Shown here: piece after piece, positions 34,177-46,387 of the stretch
How the letters are laid out: the number at the start of each line of letters is the position of its first letter
How positions within the stretch are numbered: the stretch's first letter is position 1
Source of the DNA: a bacterium
GTDB lineage: Bacteria > Krumholzibacteriota > Krumholzibacteriia > LZORAL124-64-63
Assembly: GCA_016703265.1 (NCBI GenBank)
Contig: JADJCK010000003.1
Location: forward strand, 434,001 to 498,000
Direction of reading: 5' to 3'
DNA: 64,000 nucleotides
Translations under genes and position numbers: made by a program
Notes under the pieces: model-generated
What the model was told of the DNA's origin: nothing
Database searches by the model: none
Seen by the model: only the letters and a program-made list of their open reading frames with translations

Positions 34177-35676
34177 TCACTCGTCTACCATGGTGCGGCC
34201 CGCCTCGAAATCATAAAGCGTCTGCCGCCTCAAATCCGCCCCCGCCAACTGGTACCCGATGAACGCATCAAGGTACGCCATGCGCGCCTGCGTCAACCGG
34301 TCGCGGTCCAGCGCCAGCTCCTGGCTGGTGATGTCGCCGTTGGCAAAGCGCTGTACGCTGATCTCGATACTCTTGCCGGCCAGTTCCACGCTGCGGCCGA
34401 GGGCTTCAAGGCGGCCGCGCGACTCGGTGAGCGCCGTCAGCGCCGCGTTGACTTCCTGGACCACGCGGCGTTGCTGCTCCTCGCCGTCCAGGTCGCTGCG
34501 GGAAAGCATGGCCTTTGCCGCCGCGACTTCGGCCCCGTTGACGCCGCTGTCCCACAGCGGCACGCGCAGCGAGAAGGTCACGCCGCGGTTACCAGGCCGG
34601 CGCTCCAGGTCGTCCCAGCTCAGGTCCCACAGGTCGGCAGGATCGCGGTAGACGTCGCTCGAGGCGACTCCCGTCAGGTCGTAGTAGGCACGCAGCTCGC
34701 CGGTCAGCGCCGAGCGGGCATCCGTCTCGGAAACGGTGATCTCGGCGCGCCTGCGGTCGGACTCGGCGTTGCGGATCTCGGCCCGGTGGGCCAGCGCGTG
34801 CTCGTGAGCGAGCGAACTGTCCACCTCGTAGAATCGCGGCGTGTCCTCGGCGGTGACGTCGACGTCACCATCCATGGGCAGCCCCAGGCGCAGCTTGAAC
34901 CGGTCCGCGGCGGCGGCGCGCGCGCCCTCGGCCGACAGGAGGTTGTTCCGGCTCTGCGCCAGGTCGACCTCCATCTGCAGCGCCTCCACTTCGGGAATCA
35001 GGCCCGCCGTGAACTTGCGCGAAGCCAGCTGGAACGCCTCCTCCTGCTGCACAAGCTCCGCGCGCGCGATCTCCAGCCGTCGTTCGGCGCGCAGGAAGCC
35101 GTAGAACTCGGCCGTGACGTCGTAGACGATGTCCAGCTGGGCCACGGTGAAACGTCGCCGCGAATCCTCGAAGTTCAGGCGCGCGCGCTCCAGGGAAAGA
35201 CTGAGCGCGTTGGGCACGAACAGGGGTTGTACGAAGTCGAGTCGGTAGTTGTTGATCATGGTCCGGCTGCGCGCCTCGGCGGCGTCGAGGTCGGAGACTA
35301 CGGTGTTCGTGCGGTGCCGGACCATGCCCGTCAGTCCGATCCGGCCGTTGGTCGGAAGCGGCTGCGTGAGCGTCAGCCCCGCGCGCCACTCGCTGGAGCC
35401 GTACGTTGAATAGACCGGCAGCTGCCCCGGCTCGTTCACCGGCGACACCGACTCGTTGTAGTCGGGGGCATCCAGCTCGAGGTCGAGCCGCGTCCGGAAC
35501 CGCCCGCGCGCCGCCACCAGTTCCTGCTCGGCCTGCAGCAGCACCAGCCGCTGGGTCCGCGCGGCGTAACTCGACTCGAGCGCCAGCGCGATGGCCTCGT
35601 CCAGGTCCAGGGTCTGGGCGAAGCCCACTGCAGGCAGGATCGTCGCCAGGGCCAGAAGCAGCAGCATGCGCATCAT
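34177..35676 (-). CDS. TolC-family outer-membrane efflux protein
   Basis: Outer-membrane channel of a tripartite efflux system. The start MMRMLLLLALA overlaps the permease stop (ATGA); 499 residues. The signal peptide ends in 'ILPAVGFAQ'. Two repeated helical-hairpin units follow: 'DEAIALALESSYAARTQRLVLLQAEQELVAARGRF' and 'AEVAAAKAMLSRSDLDGEEQQRRVVQEVNAALTALTESRGRLEAL', each with beta strands between ('LTLTQPLPTNGRIGL', 'VTFSLRVPLWDSG'). The length is typical. It is in an operon with two membrane-fusion proteins and a MacB-like permease; metA follows three bases after its stop. Confidence 0.9.
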   Translation of the reverse strand: MMRMLLLLALATILPAVGFAQTLDLDEAIALALESSYAARTQRLVLLQAEQELVAARGRFRTRLDLELDAPDYNESVSPVNEPGQLPVYSTYGSSEWRAGLTLTQPLPTNGRIGLTGMVRHRTNTVVSDLDAAEARSRTMINNYRLDFVQPLFVPNALSLSLERARLNFEDSRRRFTVAQLDIVYDVTAEFYGFLRAERRLEIARAELVQQEEAFQLASRKFTAGLIPEVEALQMEVDLAQSRNNLLSAEGARAAAADRFKLRLGLPMDGDVDVTAEDTPRFYEVDSSLAHEHALAHRAEIRNAESDRRRAEITVSETDARSALTGELRAYYDLTGVASSDVYRDPADLWDLSWDDLERRPGNRGVTFSLRVPLWDSGVNGAEVAAAKAMLSRSDLDGEEQQRRVVQEVNAALTALTESRGRLEALGRSVELAGKSIEISVQRFANGDITSQELALDRDRLTQARMAYLDAFIGYQLAGADLRRQTLYDFEAGRTMVDE

Positions 35677-36905
35677 TCGTACCTGAGGGATTCGATGGGA
35701 CTGAGGCGCGCAGCGCGGCGCGCCGGGTAGTAGCCGAAGGCAATGCCGACGGCCGCGGACACTCCGAAAGCCAACAGCACCGACCACGGCGCGATCGCCA
35801 CGGGCCAGCCGGCGTAGACGGCAATCGCCGCCGTCAGGCCCAGCCCGACGGCAACGCCGATGATGCCGCCCAGGAAGCTCACGCCCACCGCCTCGAGCAG
35901 GAACTGCAGGAGGATGTCGCGCTCGGTGGCGCCGACCGCCCGCCGCAGGCCGATCTCGCGGGTGCGCTCCAGCGCGCTGGCCAGCATGATGTTCATGATG
36001 CCGATGCCGCCGACCAGCAGCGAGATCCCGGCGATGGCGCCCATGACGACGTTGAAGATGCGCTGCGTCGACTGTTGCTGGCGGATGAGGTGGGCCGGCA
36101 CCACGATGCGGTGGTCCTCGACGCCGCGGTGGCGCCTCTTGATGACCGACGACAGCACGCCCGCGGCTTCGTTCAGCCGGTCGGTGTCATCGACCTGCAC
36201 GATCAGGCGATGCAGTTCGCTGGTGTATGGCTTGACGTTCAGGCGCTGCAGCGCCGCGCCCACCGGCAGGTAGAGGTCGCGCGCGGTGTCGCGGATGTCT
36301 TCCAGTTCATTCGCCGCCGAGACGTCGGCGCCCGCCATGACCCCCACCACCGTGTACCAGTCGCGCCCCACCTTGACCTGCTCGCCCACCGGATCCTGCA
36401 GCAGGAACAACTCGCTCGCCAGGCCTGCGCCCAGTACACAGACGCGGCTGAGCGAATCGACCTCGGCCCAGTCCAGGAAACGGCCGCGTGCGGCGCGGGC
36501 ACGCGTGGCGTCGATATAGTCGGGCGTGGTGCCCACAACATTCGCCGAGACGCGCCGGCGACCGGCCTGCACATCCAGGTCCTCGATGCGCATCGGTACC
36601 ACACGTAACGCCTGCGGCATCACCTCGCGCACGGCGGCAGCGTCGGCCAGCGTGAGCCCGGCGCTGAACGGCCGCGTCTCGGTGTCATCGGCGGGGTCCG
36701 GGGGCGGCTTGTCGACCACGAGCAGGTTGTCGATGCCCATCAGCGCAAACTGCGCGAGAACCTTTCGCCGCGCGCCCTCGCCGATCGACAGCATGGCGAT
36801 CACGGCCGCGACCCCGAACACGATGCCCAGCGTGGTCAACAGCGTGCGCAGGCGGTGGGCGTTCAGTCCGTCCAACCCGATCCGCGCACATTCGAGCGTC
36901 GACAT
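35673..36905 (-). CDS. MacB-like ABC transporter permease (FtsX domain)
   Basis: Inner-membrane permease of a MacB/LolE-type ABC exporter. The 410-residue protein has a first membrane helix ('LRTLLTTLGIVFGVAAVIAML' with the usual 'GEGARRKVL'), a periplasmic MacB_PCD domain (about 50-270), and three C-terminal helices with 'GGIGIMNIMLASALERTREIGLRRAVGATERDILLQFLLEAV', the FtsX coupling segment. It lacks the fused N-terminal ATPase of MacB, and no separate ATP-binding gene lies in this operon. It overlaps the TolC gene by four bases and follows the second adaptor by two bases. Confidence 0.93.
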   Translation of the reverse strand: MSTLECARIGLDGLNAHRLRTLLTTLGIVFGVAAVIAMLSIGEGARRKVLAQFALMGIDNLLVVDKPPPDPADDTETRPFSAGLTLADAAAVREVMPQALRVVPMRIEDLDVQAGRRRVSANVVGTTPDYIDATRARAARGRFLDWAEVDSLSRVCVLGAGLASELFLLQDPVGEQVKVGRDWYTVVGVMAGADVSAANELEDIRDTARDLYLPVGAALQRLNVKPYTSELHRLIVQVDDTDRLNEAAGVLSSVIKRRHRGVEDHRIVVPAHLIRQQQSTQRIFNVVMGAIAGISLLVGGIGIMNIMLASALERTREIGLRRAVGATERDILLQFLLEAVGVSFLGGIIGVAVGLGLTAAIAVYAGWPVAIAPWSVLLAFGVSAAVGIAFGYYPARRAARLSPIESLRYE

Positions 36906-36907
36906 GC

Positions 36908-38155
36908 TCAGGGCTTGGCCTCCTCACGCGGGGCGGCGGGCGCCGGCTTCTCCGGGTCGCTGAGCGCCACGGCCTCTCCGCCGGTCAGGCCCGTCACGAT
37001 CTCGACGAAGTCGTCGGAACGCGCGCCCACCGTCACCGGCACCGGCTTGCCACTGCCCGGCACCACGAAGACGACGCTCTGCCCCTCGCGCTCGAACACG
37101 GCCTCAAGCGGCACGGAAACGACGTCAGCCAACCGCGAGACGATGATGCGGCACTGCGCGGTCATGCCCGGGCGCAATTCCTCCGCGGACCCGGTCACGA
37201 GCACGTCCACGTCGAAGACTTTGACCTTGGCCTCTCCCTCGGTGCGCGCCAGGGTCGCGATGCGCGAGACCTTGCCCGGGATCTCCTGGCCGTCCAGCGC
37301 GTCGACGCGAATGATGACTTCCTGGTCGACGGCCACCTGCCGCACGTCGACTTCGTTGACCCGCGTGCGCACCTGCATCTGGGCCAGGTCGGGCAGCTCG
37401 ATGAGGTCCATGCCCGGCCACACCTGGTCGCCGACCTTGACCTTGCCCTGCCGGTAGGTCTTGTAGACCACCAGGCCGGCTTCGGGTGCCGTGATGGTCA
37501 TGGCCGCGAGGGCTTCCTCGGCCTGGCTGACCTGCAACTGCGCCTGCCGCACGGAGAACTCGGACTTCTCGTGCTCAGCCCTGGCGATCACGTGCTGCGC
37601 GGCCAGACGGTCCCGCGCCTCCTGCAGCGAGAGCTCGCTCTTGCGCAGCTCCAGTTCCTGTTCGCGACGGCGCACCTCGGCCTCGAACTTCATCGCCTCG
37701 GTGCGCAGCTTCGCCTGTTCGTGGCTGTACTGCTGCGTCAGAACGGCGCTCTCGAGCTCGGCCAGTCGCGAGTCGCTCTCAGCCGGCTGGCGCGCCAGTT
37801 CCGCGCGCGCGTTCAGCAGCGCGTTCTTCGCCTCTTCCAGCTGCGTAGTCGTCTCGGCCATGTCCAGCTGCACCAGGAAGTCGCCTTCCTTGACCACGCT
37901 GCCCTCGGGTGCCAGCTGGACGACCTGCGAGGCGTTCCACGACCGCCCGATGCGCTTGCGCGACACGTTGCGGCTGCGCACGGCCTCGACCTGGCCCGTG
38001 GTCGCGATGTCCACGATGAATTCGCCGCGACGCGCCGTCGCCGTCGCCGCGGCCTCGCCCGTGCGGCGGGCGCCGCCCCAGACGGCGATCGCGATCACCG
38101 CTGCCGCAGCCAGCGCGACAACTACCCAGATGCGACGTCGCCCGAACCGGGTCAT
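36908..38155 (-). CDS. HlyD/RND-type periplasmic adaptor (membrane-fusion protein) 2
   Basis: Periplasmic adaptor linking the permease to the TolC channel. The start MTRFGRRRIWVVV has AAGGAG upstream and overlaps the stop of the previous adaptor gene (ATGA); 415 residues. One N-terminal membrane anchor ('IWVVVALAAAAVIAIAVWGG'), a split lipoyl/biotin-like domain ('VVQLAPEGSVVKEGDFLVQLD', 'MTITAPEAGLVVYKT'), a long coiled-coil hairpin (about 115-230, 'AELESAVLTQQYSHEQAKL') and C-terminal barrel domains ending in a Pro/Glu/Lys tail. Confidence 0.9.
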   Translation of the reverse strand: MTRFGRRRIWVVVALAAAAVIAIAVWGGARRTGEAAATATARRGEFIVDIATTGQVEAVRSRNVSRKRIGRSWNASQVVQLAPEGSVVKEGDFLVQLDMAETTTQLEEAKNALLNARAELARQPAESDSRLAELESAVLTQQYSHEQAKLRTEAMKFEAEVRRREQELELRKSELSLQEARDRLAAQHVIARAEHEKSEFSVRQAQLQVSQAEEALAAMTITAPEAGLVVYKTYRQGKVKVGDQVWPGMDLIELPDLAQMQVRTRVNEVDVRQVAVDQEVIIRVDALDGQEIPGKVSRIATLARTEGEAKVKVFDVDVLVTGSAEELRPGMTAQCRIIVSRLADVVSVPLEAVFEREGQSVVFVVPGSGKPVPVTVGARSDDFVEIVTGLTGGEAVALSDPEKPAPAAPREEAKP

Positions 38156-39399
38156 GGCTGCTCCTTGGCAAAATGACGGGCGTATCCCAGCGGTCGGGTG
38201 CCCGGCGGCGGCGCCTCGGCCCACAGCACGAGCTCCGTGCCGGCTTCGAGACCTTCCACAACGGCGACGTACAGGGCGTTGGCACTGCCCAGCCGGACCG
38301 GCCGCGACTGCGGCCACGATTCGGCGGGAAACACCACCGTGGCGCCGTCCTGCTCGGCAACTGCGCCGCGCGGCACCAGCACCGAGTCCTGCGTGGCCGC
38401 CAGCACCACCTCGACGACCGCCGTCATGCCCGGCCTGAGCCGCGGATCGGCTGGGGCAATGCGGCCGCGGGCCACGAAGGCGCGCGCGCGGCTCTCCTTC
38501 TCGACCTCGGTCGCCAGCACGGCGATGTCATCGATCTGCCCGGTGAACACGCTCTCGGGATACGCTTCGAGGCGCACGCTGATGGCCTGGCCCGTCAGGA
38601 AGGCGGGACGGTCGACCTCGTGGAGCGGGAACTCGACCTGCATCGAGTCGAGGTCGGGGATCTCGAAGAGCGGCTGCCAGGGCTGGATCACGTCGCCGAC
38701 GCGCGGCTTGATGCCGCGCGCCTCGCCGTCCTCGCGCCCCCGGTAGACCACCATGCCCGCCAGGGGAGCGCGCAGCGACATCGAGGTGATGCGTCCTCGC
38801 AACGACGCCAATTCCGTGCGGGCCGCGCCCAGTTCGAGATCGGTCTTGGCCAGTTCAAGGCTGTCCAGCACGGCTTGGGCGGCGAGCTTGGCCGTCGCCT
38901 CGACCAGCGCGACTCCGGCCCGGTCGAGCGCGAGCTGCGCGTCCTGCTGGCGGTACTTCGCCTCGAACTTCAGTTTCTGGATCTGCAGTTCGGCCTGCTC
39001 GCGACTGAGTGTCGCCGTGCTGACGGCATTGGTGAGCGCCTGCAACCGCGAGCGCTGGTTGGCCACCACGCCCGTGCGCTGCATCTCGAGCGTGTCGATC
39101 TGGTCCCGCGTCTCAGCCAGCCGGCGTTCGACGGGACTGGCGTCCAGTCGCATCACCTCTTCGCCCTGCTTGACGATCTTTCCTTCGGGCACCATCGCCG
39201 CAATGACCAGGTCGCTGTTCCATTCCATCGGTGGTCGCACCATCTGCGAATGCACGGCCTGGATCTCGCCGCTCTCGACCGACACGAGAGGCAGGGCGCC
39301 GCTTGTTGCGCGCACGGTGGGCAGGCCTTCGGCGGGACGGCAGCCCTGCAAGACCGTCGGCAGCGCAAGAAACACGAGCCAGAGTAGGCGAAGACGCAA
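38152..39399 (-). CDS. HlyD-type adaptor lipoprotein (membrane-fusion protein) 1
   Basis: First gene of the efflux operon; a 415-residue periplasmic adaptor from a TTG start (MRLRLLWLVFLALPTV). The signal peptide ends in a lipobox, 'LPTVLQGC' (Cys about 20), so the protein is lipid-anchored, unlike the second adaptor. The lipoyl halves are 'VIAAMVPEGKIVKQGEEVMRLD' and 'MSLRAPLAGMVVYRG', separated by a coiled-coil ('ALTNAVSTATLSREQAELQIQKLK'). The operon order is adaptor, adaptor, permease, TolC, metA. Two different adaptors for one permease is unusual and could mean a mixed hexamer; that is inference. Confidence 0.87.
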   Translation of the reverse strand: MRLRLLWLVFLALPTVLQGCRPAEGLPTVRATSGALPLVSVESGEIQAVHSQMVRPPMEWNSDLVIAAMVPEGKIVKQGEEVMRLDASPVERRLAETRDQIDTLEMQRTGVVANQRSRLQALTNAVSTATLSREQAELQIQKLKFEAKYRQQDAQLALDRAGVALVEATAKLAAQAVLDSLELAKTDLELGAARTELASLRGRITSMSLRAPLAGMVVYRGREDGEARGIKPRVGDVIQPWQPLFEIPDLDSMQVEFPLHEVDRPAFLTGQAISVRLEAYPESVFTGQIDDIAVLATEVEKESRARAFVARGRIAPADPRLRPGMTAVVEVVLAATQDSVLVPRGAVAEQDGATVVFPAESWPQSRPVRLGSANALYVAVVEGLEAGTELVLWAEAPPPGTRPLGYARHFAKEQP

Positions 39400-39527
39400 G
39401 TCAGGGGTCCCCCATGTGTCATCGCGGCATTGGATAGGGCGTGTGGGATCCGGAGCAGCCTAGCACAGGCCGGGCGGCCGGGCCAGTGCGTCAAACCCCG
39501 CCGCCCCGGTGAGTTCCCCGGGTCGCA

Positions 39528-40650
39528 TCACGAAAGCCGCAGCACCAGCCAGCGGATGAGGAACGGGTCGCAGATACGGTACTCGGTGCCTTCCTTCACC
39601 ACGAGCCCCTTCTCCACGAGCACGGACAGGGCCTTGGCGAGCGAGGGAAGCAGCGCGATGCCGGCTGCCGCCAGCAATGCTCCGGTCAGGTGCGATCGCC
39701 CGCCGAGGGCCGCCAATCCCGCGCAGGGCCTGCGACTGCTGCGCGCTGAGGTTCCGCAGGATCACCTCGTACTCCTGGGCGTGCATCGCGAAGACCATCT
39801 CCCACGCTGCCGGCAGGTCATGGTCGGTGACGGCCTGGCCGTCCGATGTCACCTGCCACAGCGCCGTACAGTATCGCTGCACATCGCCCGGGTTGTCGTG
39901 GCAGAGATCACAGATCGCGTCGAGGAGTTCCGGCGTCACTGTGCGCCCGCTCTCGGCGAACTTTGCGGCCAGGAAGTCACGGAACTCACCCCGGTCGATG
40001 GGCCCCACGTGCATGCGCATGGCCGCCTTGAAGAAAGGCGAGTCGTCGCGGGTGAAGATGTCCTCCATGCGATGACGCACACTGCCGCAGAACACGAACG
40101 CCGCCTCCGGCTGCCGCTGCACCAGGCCACGCAACTGCGCCAGCGCCGCCCCAGGATCGGGCAGCCCGAGCACATCCTGGAACTCGTCGATGACGACCAC
40201 GGCCCGGGGCCAGGCCGCGATCAAGGCGAAGACGGCGTCGAGCGAGTCCGGATGATTGCCGCTGCCGGGCGCGAAACTGACGGTCGGCGCCCCGGACAGC
40301 GGGTCGACACCCAGTGTGGGGCGCAACTGCGCGAGCCCCTTAAGCAGCCGCAACAGCCCGGCCTGGCCCGACTGGCCCGCCTGACCTGATTGGGTGCGGA
40401 CGACGGCCGCAGCCAGACGCTGGGTCACGTCGCCCAGGCTGCGGGCGGCCATCAGGTCGACATCCACCACGCGCGTCCCGGGGAGCGTGCGCGCTGCTTC
40501 GAAGACCAGCGAGGTTTTGCCCATGCGCCGCTCCCCGACCACATAGACGCGGCCGCTGCCGGCCATGTACTCGCGAAGCTGCGCCAGCTCGGGCCGGCGG
40601 CCGCAAAACTCGGGGCCGGCCACCCGCATACCCAACCTGAATGGGAGCAT
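39528..40650 (-). CDS. AAA ATPase (ATPase_2-like), frameshifted near the C-terminus
   Basis: A predicted STAND-like P-loop ATPase of about 374 residues. The start MLPFRLGMRV has AAGGAG nine bases upstream. Motifs: 'FCGRRPELAQLREYM', Walker A 'VVGERRMGKTSLVFEAA', Walker B 'AVVVIDEFQDVLG', sensor-like 'VFCGSVRHRM', and a C-terminal winged-helix ('LPSLAKALSVLVEKGLVVKEGTEYRICDPFLIRWLVLRL'). The last part is in another frame: at about 39714-39720 one base appears extra, between 'SQALRG' and 'LAALGGRSH'. Joining the frames restores a sensible protein. Either a sequencing error or a recent mutation. A near-consensus promoter precedes it. No partner gene identifies its role. Confidence 0.75.
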
Positions 40651-40704
40651 AGAGTTCGTCTCCTTGGGCTCTCCGGCGAAATCCTTTAGTTGTATACTAT
40701 ATGG

Positions 40705-40733
40705 TTTATAACTGTTTTGTCCATATCTGTCAA
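40705..40733 (-). promoter_or_regulatory. Near-consensus sigma-70 promoter for the AAA ATPase gene
   Basis: TTGACA (40733-40728), 17-nt spacer, TATAAA (40710-40705) on the minus strand, about 55 bp before the ATG at 40650, in an AT-rich patch that contrasts with the surrounding DNA. Confidence 0.75.
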
Positions 40734-40786
40734 GATGCATCAAGAGGCGCCAAGACCGTCCGCGACCACCTGGCCGTCCCCTTAGG

Positions 40787-40814
40787 TTGACGCCCCCCCC
40801 AATTCCCCTATCCT
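40787..40814 (+). promoter_or_regulatory. Possible promoter for the pyruvate dehydrogenase operon
   Basis: TTGACG (40787-40792), a 16-nt spacer beginning with a C-run, and TATCCT (40809-40814), about 50 bp before the aceE ATG, which has AGGAG eight bases upstream. Confidence 0.45.
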
Positions 40815-40863
40815 TTGCACTGAATCTGACCATCAGTTTCCCGTACCGACAGGAGACGGCCCC

Positions 40864-43546
<2,683 letters not shown>

Positions 43547-43595
43547 CGAGTCGATTGACGGAACCCGCGGCGCCCCCGCGCCGGGAAGGATGAAG

Positions 43596-44963
43596 ATGGC
43601 ACAGGAGATCCGGGTCCCCGAAGTCTCGGACGGCGTCAAGCAGGGTACCGTGATCAGCCTGGCGGTGAAGCCGGGCGACCGCGTCACGGCCGACCAGACG
43701 CTGCTCGAGATGGAGACCGACAAGGCGGTCGTGGCGATCCCCGCGCCCGAGGCGGGCGTGATCACCGAGATCCTCGTGAGCGAGGGCTCGGTGGTGAAGA
43801 TCGGCGACGTGATCATGAAGCTGGAGACGGGCGCGGCGACCGTGAAGCCGACGGCGCCCGCGGCGACGGCGCCCGCAGCCGCCCCCGCGGCAGCGCCGGC
43901 CGCTGCTCCGGCGGCCCCCGCAGCGCCCCGCCCGGCGGTGGCCGCGGCGCAGCCCCTGCCCCCGGCCGTCGAGGCCGCGAAGCCCGACCGCATGGCCGGC
44001 GTGCCGGTGGACCTGACCACGGTGCGCACGGGCGACGCCGTGGCCCCCGCGGCGCCCTCGGTCAGGCGCCTGGCGCGCGAACTGGGCGTGGACATCTACC
44101 AGGTGCAAGGCACCGGCCCGGCCGGCCGCATCAGCGAAGACGACGTGCGCACCTTCGTGCGCACCACCATGCAGCGCCTGACCGGCGGCGGCCGCGAGGC
44201 GGCGACCGGCGGCGAGTTCCCCGGCCTGCACGCGCAGCGCCCCCTGCCCGACTTCACCAAATGGGGCCCGGTGCACACCGAGCCGTTGTCCCGCGTGCGC
44301 GAGATCACGGCCGACGCCATGGGTTACGCGTGGTCGACCATCCCCATGGTCACGCAGTACGACCGCGCCGACATCACGCGGCTGGAGCAGTTCCGCAAGC
44401 GCTATAACGAGACCGCCCCGGCCGGCGGCAAGCTGACCATGACGGCGTTCCTGCTGAAGGTCTGCGCCGCGGCGCTGAGGGCGTTCCCGCGCTTCAACAG
44501 CAGCCTCGACCTGGCGCACAAGGAACTGGTGCTGAAGGACTACGTGCACGTCGGCGTGGCCGTCGACACCCCCAACGGGCTGCTGGTGCCGGTGATCCGC
44601 GATGCCGACCGCAAGGGCGTCGAGGCGCTGGCGCTGGAACTGAACGCCGCCGCGCAGCGCACGCGCGACCGCAAGATCTCGCCCGCCGAGATGGAAGGCG
44701 GCACGTTCACCATCTCGAACCTGGGCGGCATCGGCGGCACGGCCTTCACGCCCATCGTCTACGCGCCGCAGGTGGCGATCCTGGGCGTCTCGCGCTCGGA
44801 GATGACGCCCGTCTGGAACGGCGGGCAGTTCACGCCGAAACTGCTGATGCCGCTGTCGCTGACCTACGACCACCGCGTGATCGACGGCGCCGACGGCGCC
44901 CGCTTCCTGCGCTGGATCTGCGAAGCGGTCGAAGAGCCCCTGAACCTCGTGATGAAGGGATGA
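43596..44963 (+). CDS. aceF: Dihydrolipoamide acetyltransferase E2 of pyruvate dehydrogenase
   Basis: Core acyltransferase of the complex. The ATG at 43596 (MAQEIRVPEV) is preferred as AAGGA lies five bases upstream; an ATG six bases earlier is possible. About 455 residues: one lipoyl domain with Lys43 in 'EMETDKAVVAIPA', an Ala/Pro-rich hinge (about 82-125), a subunit-binding domain ('SVRRLARELGVDIYQVQGTGPAGRISEDDVRTFV'), and the catalytic domain with 'LTYDHRVIDGADGARFL' near the end. One lipoyl domain rather than three distinguishes it from Escherichia coli AceF. Confidence 0.95.
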   Translation: MAQEIRVPEVSDGVKQGTVISLAVKPGDRVTADQTLLEMETDKAVVAIPAPEAGVITEILVSEGSVVKIGDVIMKLETGAATVKPTAPAATAPAAAPAAAPAAAPAAPAAPRPAVAAAQPLPPAVEAAKPDRMAGVPVDLTTVRTGDAVAPAAPSVRRLARELGVDIYQVQGTGPAGRISEDDVRTFVRTTMQRLTGGGREAATGGEFPGLHAQRPLPDFTKWGPVHTEPLSRVREITADAMGYAWSTIPMVTQYDRADITRLEQFRKRYNETAPAGGKLTMTAFLLKVCAAALRAFPRFNSSLDLAHKELVLKDYVHVGVAVDTPNGLLVPVIRDADRKGVEALALELNAAAQRTRDRKISPAEMEGGTFTISNLGGIGGTAFTPIVYAPQVAILGVSRSEMTPVWNGGQFTPKLLMPLSLTYDHRVIDGADGARFLRWICEAVEEPLNLVMKG

Positions 44964-44966
44964 CCC

Positions 44967-46364
44967 GTGAGCGACGCCATTCCCGCCACTGCCCAGCTGG
45001 TCGTCGTCGGCGCCGGCCCCGGCGGCTACCACGCCGCGTTCAAGGCCGCCGAACTGGGCCTGGCCGTGACGCTCATCGACCCGGCCATCAACCCCGGCGG
45101 CGTCTGCCTGTACCGCGGCTGCATCCCCTCGAAGGCGCTGCTGCACGTCGCGAAGCTGGTCGATGAGGCGCACGAGAGCGCCGCCATCGGCGTGAAGTTC
45201 GCCAAGCCCGAGATCGACATCGACCGCGTGCGTGCCTGGAAGGACGAGGTCATCGGCAAGCTGACCGGCGGCCTGGGCCAGAAGGTGACGCAGAAGAAGC
45301 TCACCTACGTTCGCGGCACGGCGAAGCTGAAGGACGCGCACACGCTGGTGGTCACCGCGCACGACGGCACCGTCGGCGAGATGACGTTCGAGCAGGCGAT
45401 CCTGGCCACGGGCTCGCAGCCGATCATGCTGCCGGGCGCCGCGAAGAGCGACCGCATCATCAACTCGACCGGCGCCCTGGAACTGAAGGATGTGCCGGCG
45501 AAGCTGCTGGTCGTGGGCGGCGGCTACATCGGGCTGGAGCTGGGTTCGGTTTACGCCTCGCTCGGCAGCCAGGTGAGCGTGGTCGAGATGACCAACGGCC
45601 TGCTGCCCGGCGCCGACCGCGACCTGGTCTCGCTGCTGAAGCGCCGGCTCGACACGAAGTTCGCCGGTTTCCGCATGGAGACGAAGGTGGCGAAGCTGGA
45701 CGAGAAGAAGAAGGGCGTCGACGTGACCTTCGAGACCACCAACGGCGAACAGACGGTCGAGACGTTCGACAAGGTGCTCGTCTCGATCGGCCGGAAGCCC
45801 AATACATCGGACCTCGGCCTGGAGAACACCGCCATCAAGCTGGACGAGCGGAAGTTCGTCGTCGTCGACGGCCAGCGCCGCACGGCCGAGCCGAACATCT
45901 TCGCCATCGGCGACATTGCCGGCGAACCGATGCTGGCGCACAAGGCCTACGCCGAGGCCGAGGTGGCCGCCGAGGCGGCCGCCGGCCGCAAGGCGACCTA
46001 CGATCCGCGCGCGATCCCCGCCGTCGTCTTCACTGATCCCGAGATCGCGTGGTGCGGCCTGACCGAGACCGAGGCGCGCGCGCAGGGCATCAAGGTCAAG
46101 ACCGCCAAGCTGCCGTGGCGCGGCAACGGCCGCACCCTGACCCTCGGGCGCGAGGACGGCATGACGAAGCTGATCGTCGACCCCGAGACCGACCGCCTGC
46201 TGGGCATGGCGGTGGCGGGGCCGGGCGCGGGCGAACTCATCGCCGAAGGTGTGCTGGCGATGGAGATGGCGGCGGTCAGTGAGGACCTGCGGCGGACGAT
46301 TCATCCGCATCCGACGTTGTCGGAGACGATTTATGATGCGGCGCAGTCGTTGTTCAAGGCTTAG
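44967..46364 (+). CDS. lpd: Dihydrolipoamide dehydrogenase E3
   Basis: FAD enzyme that reoxidises the lipoyl groups of E2 with NAD+. The 465-residue protein starts at a GTG three bases after the aceF stop. FAD fingerprint 'LVVVGAGPGGYHAAFKAAELG', redox disulfide 'GGVCLYRGCIPSK' (Cys47, Cys52), NAD-binding 'LLVVGGGYIGLELGSVYASLG', FAD 'IFAIGDIAGEPMLAHKA', and the C-terminal active-site 'HPHPTLSE'. It completes the PDH operon and is followed by a double palindrome that may end transcription. Confidence 0.96.
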   Translation: MSDAIPATAQLVVVGAGPGGYHAAFKAAELGLAVTLIDPAINPGGVCLYRGCIPSKALLHVAKLVDEAHESAAIGVKFAKPEIDIDRVRAWKDEVIGKLTGGLGQKVTQKKLTYVRGTAKLKDAHTLVVTAHDGTVGEMTFEQAILATGSQPIMLPGAAKSDRIINSTGALELKDVPAKLLVVGGGYIGLELGSVYASLGSQVSVVEMTNGLLPGADRDLVSLLKRRLDTKFAGFRMETKVAKLDEKKKGVDVTFETTNGEQTVETFDKVLVSIGRKPNTSDLGLENTAIKLDERKFVVVDGQRRTAEPNIFAIGDIAGEPMLAHKAYAEAEVAAEAAAGRKATYDPRAIPAVVFTDPEIAWCGLTETEARAQGIKVKTAKLPWRGNGRTLTLGREDGMTKLIVDPETDRLLGMAVAGPGAGELIAEGVLAMEMAAVSEDLRRTIHPHPTLSETIYDAAQSLFKA

Positions 46365-46387
46365 CGCGAGCGAATTGCGGATCGAAG

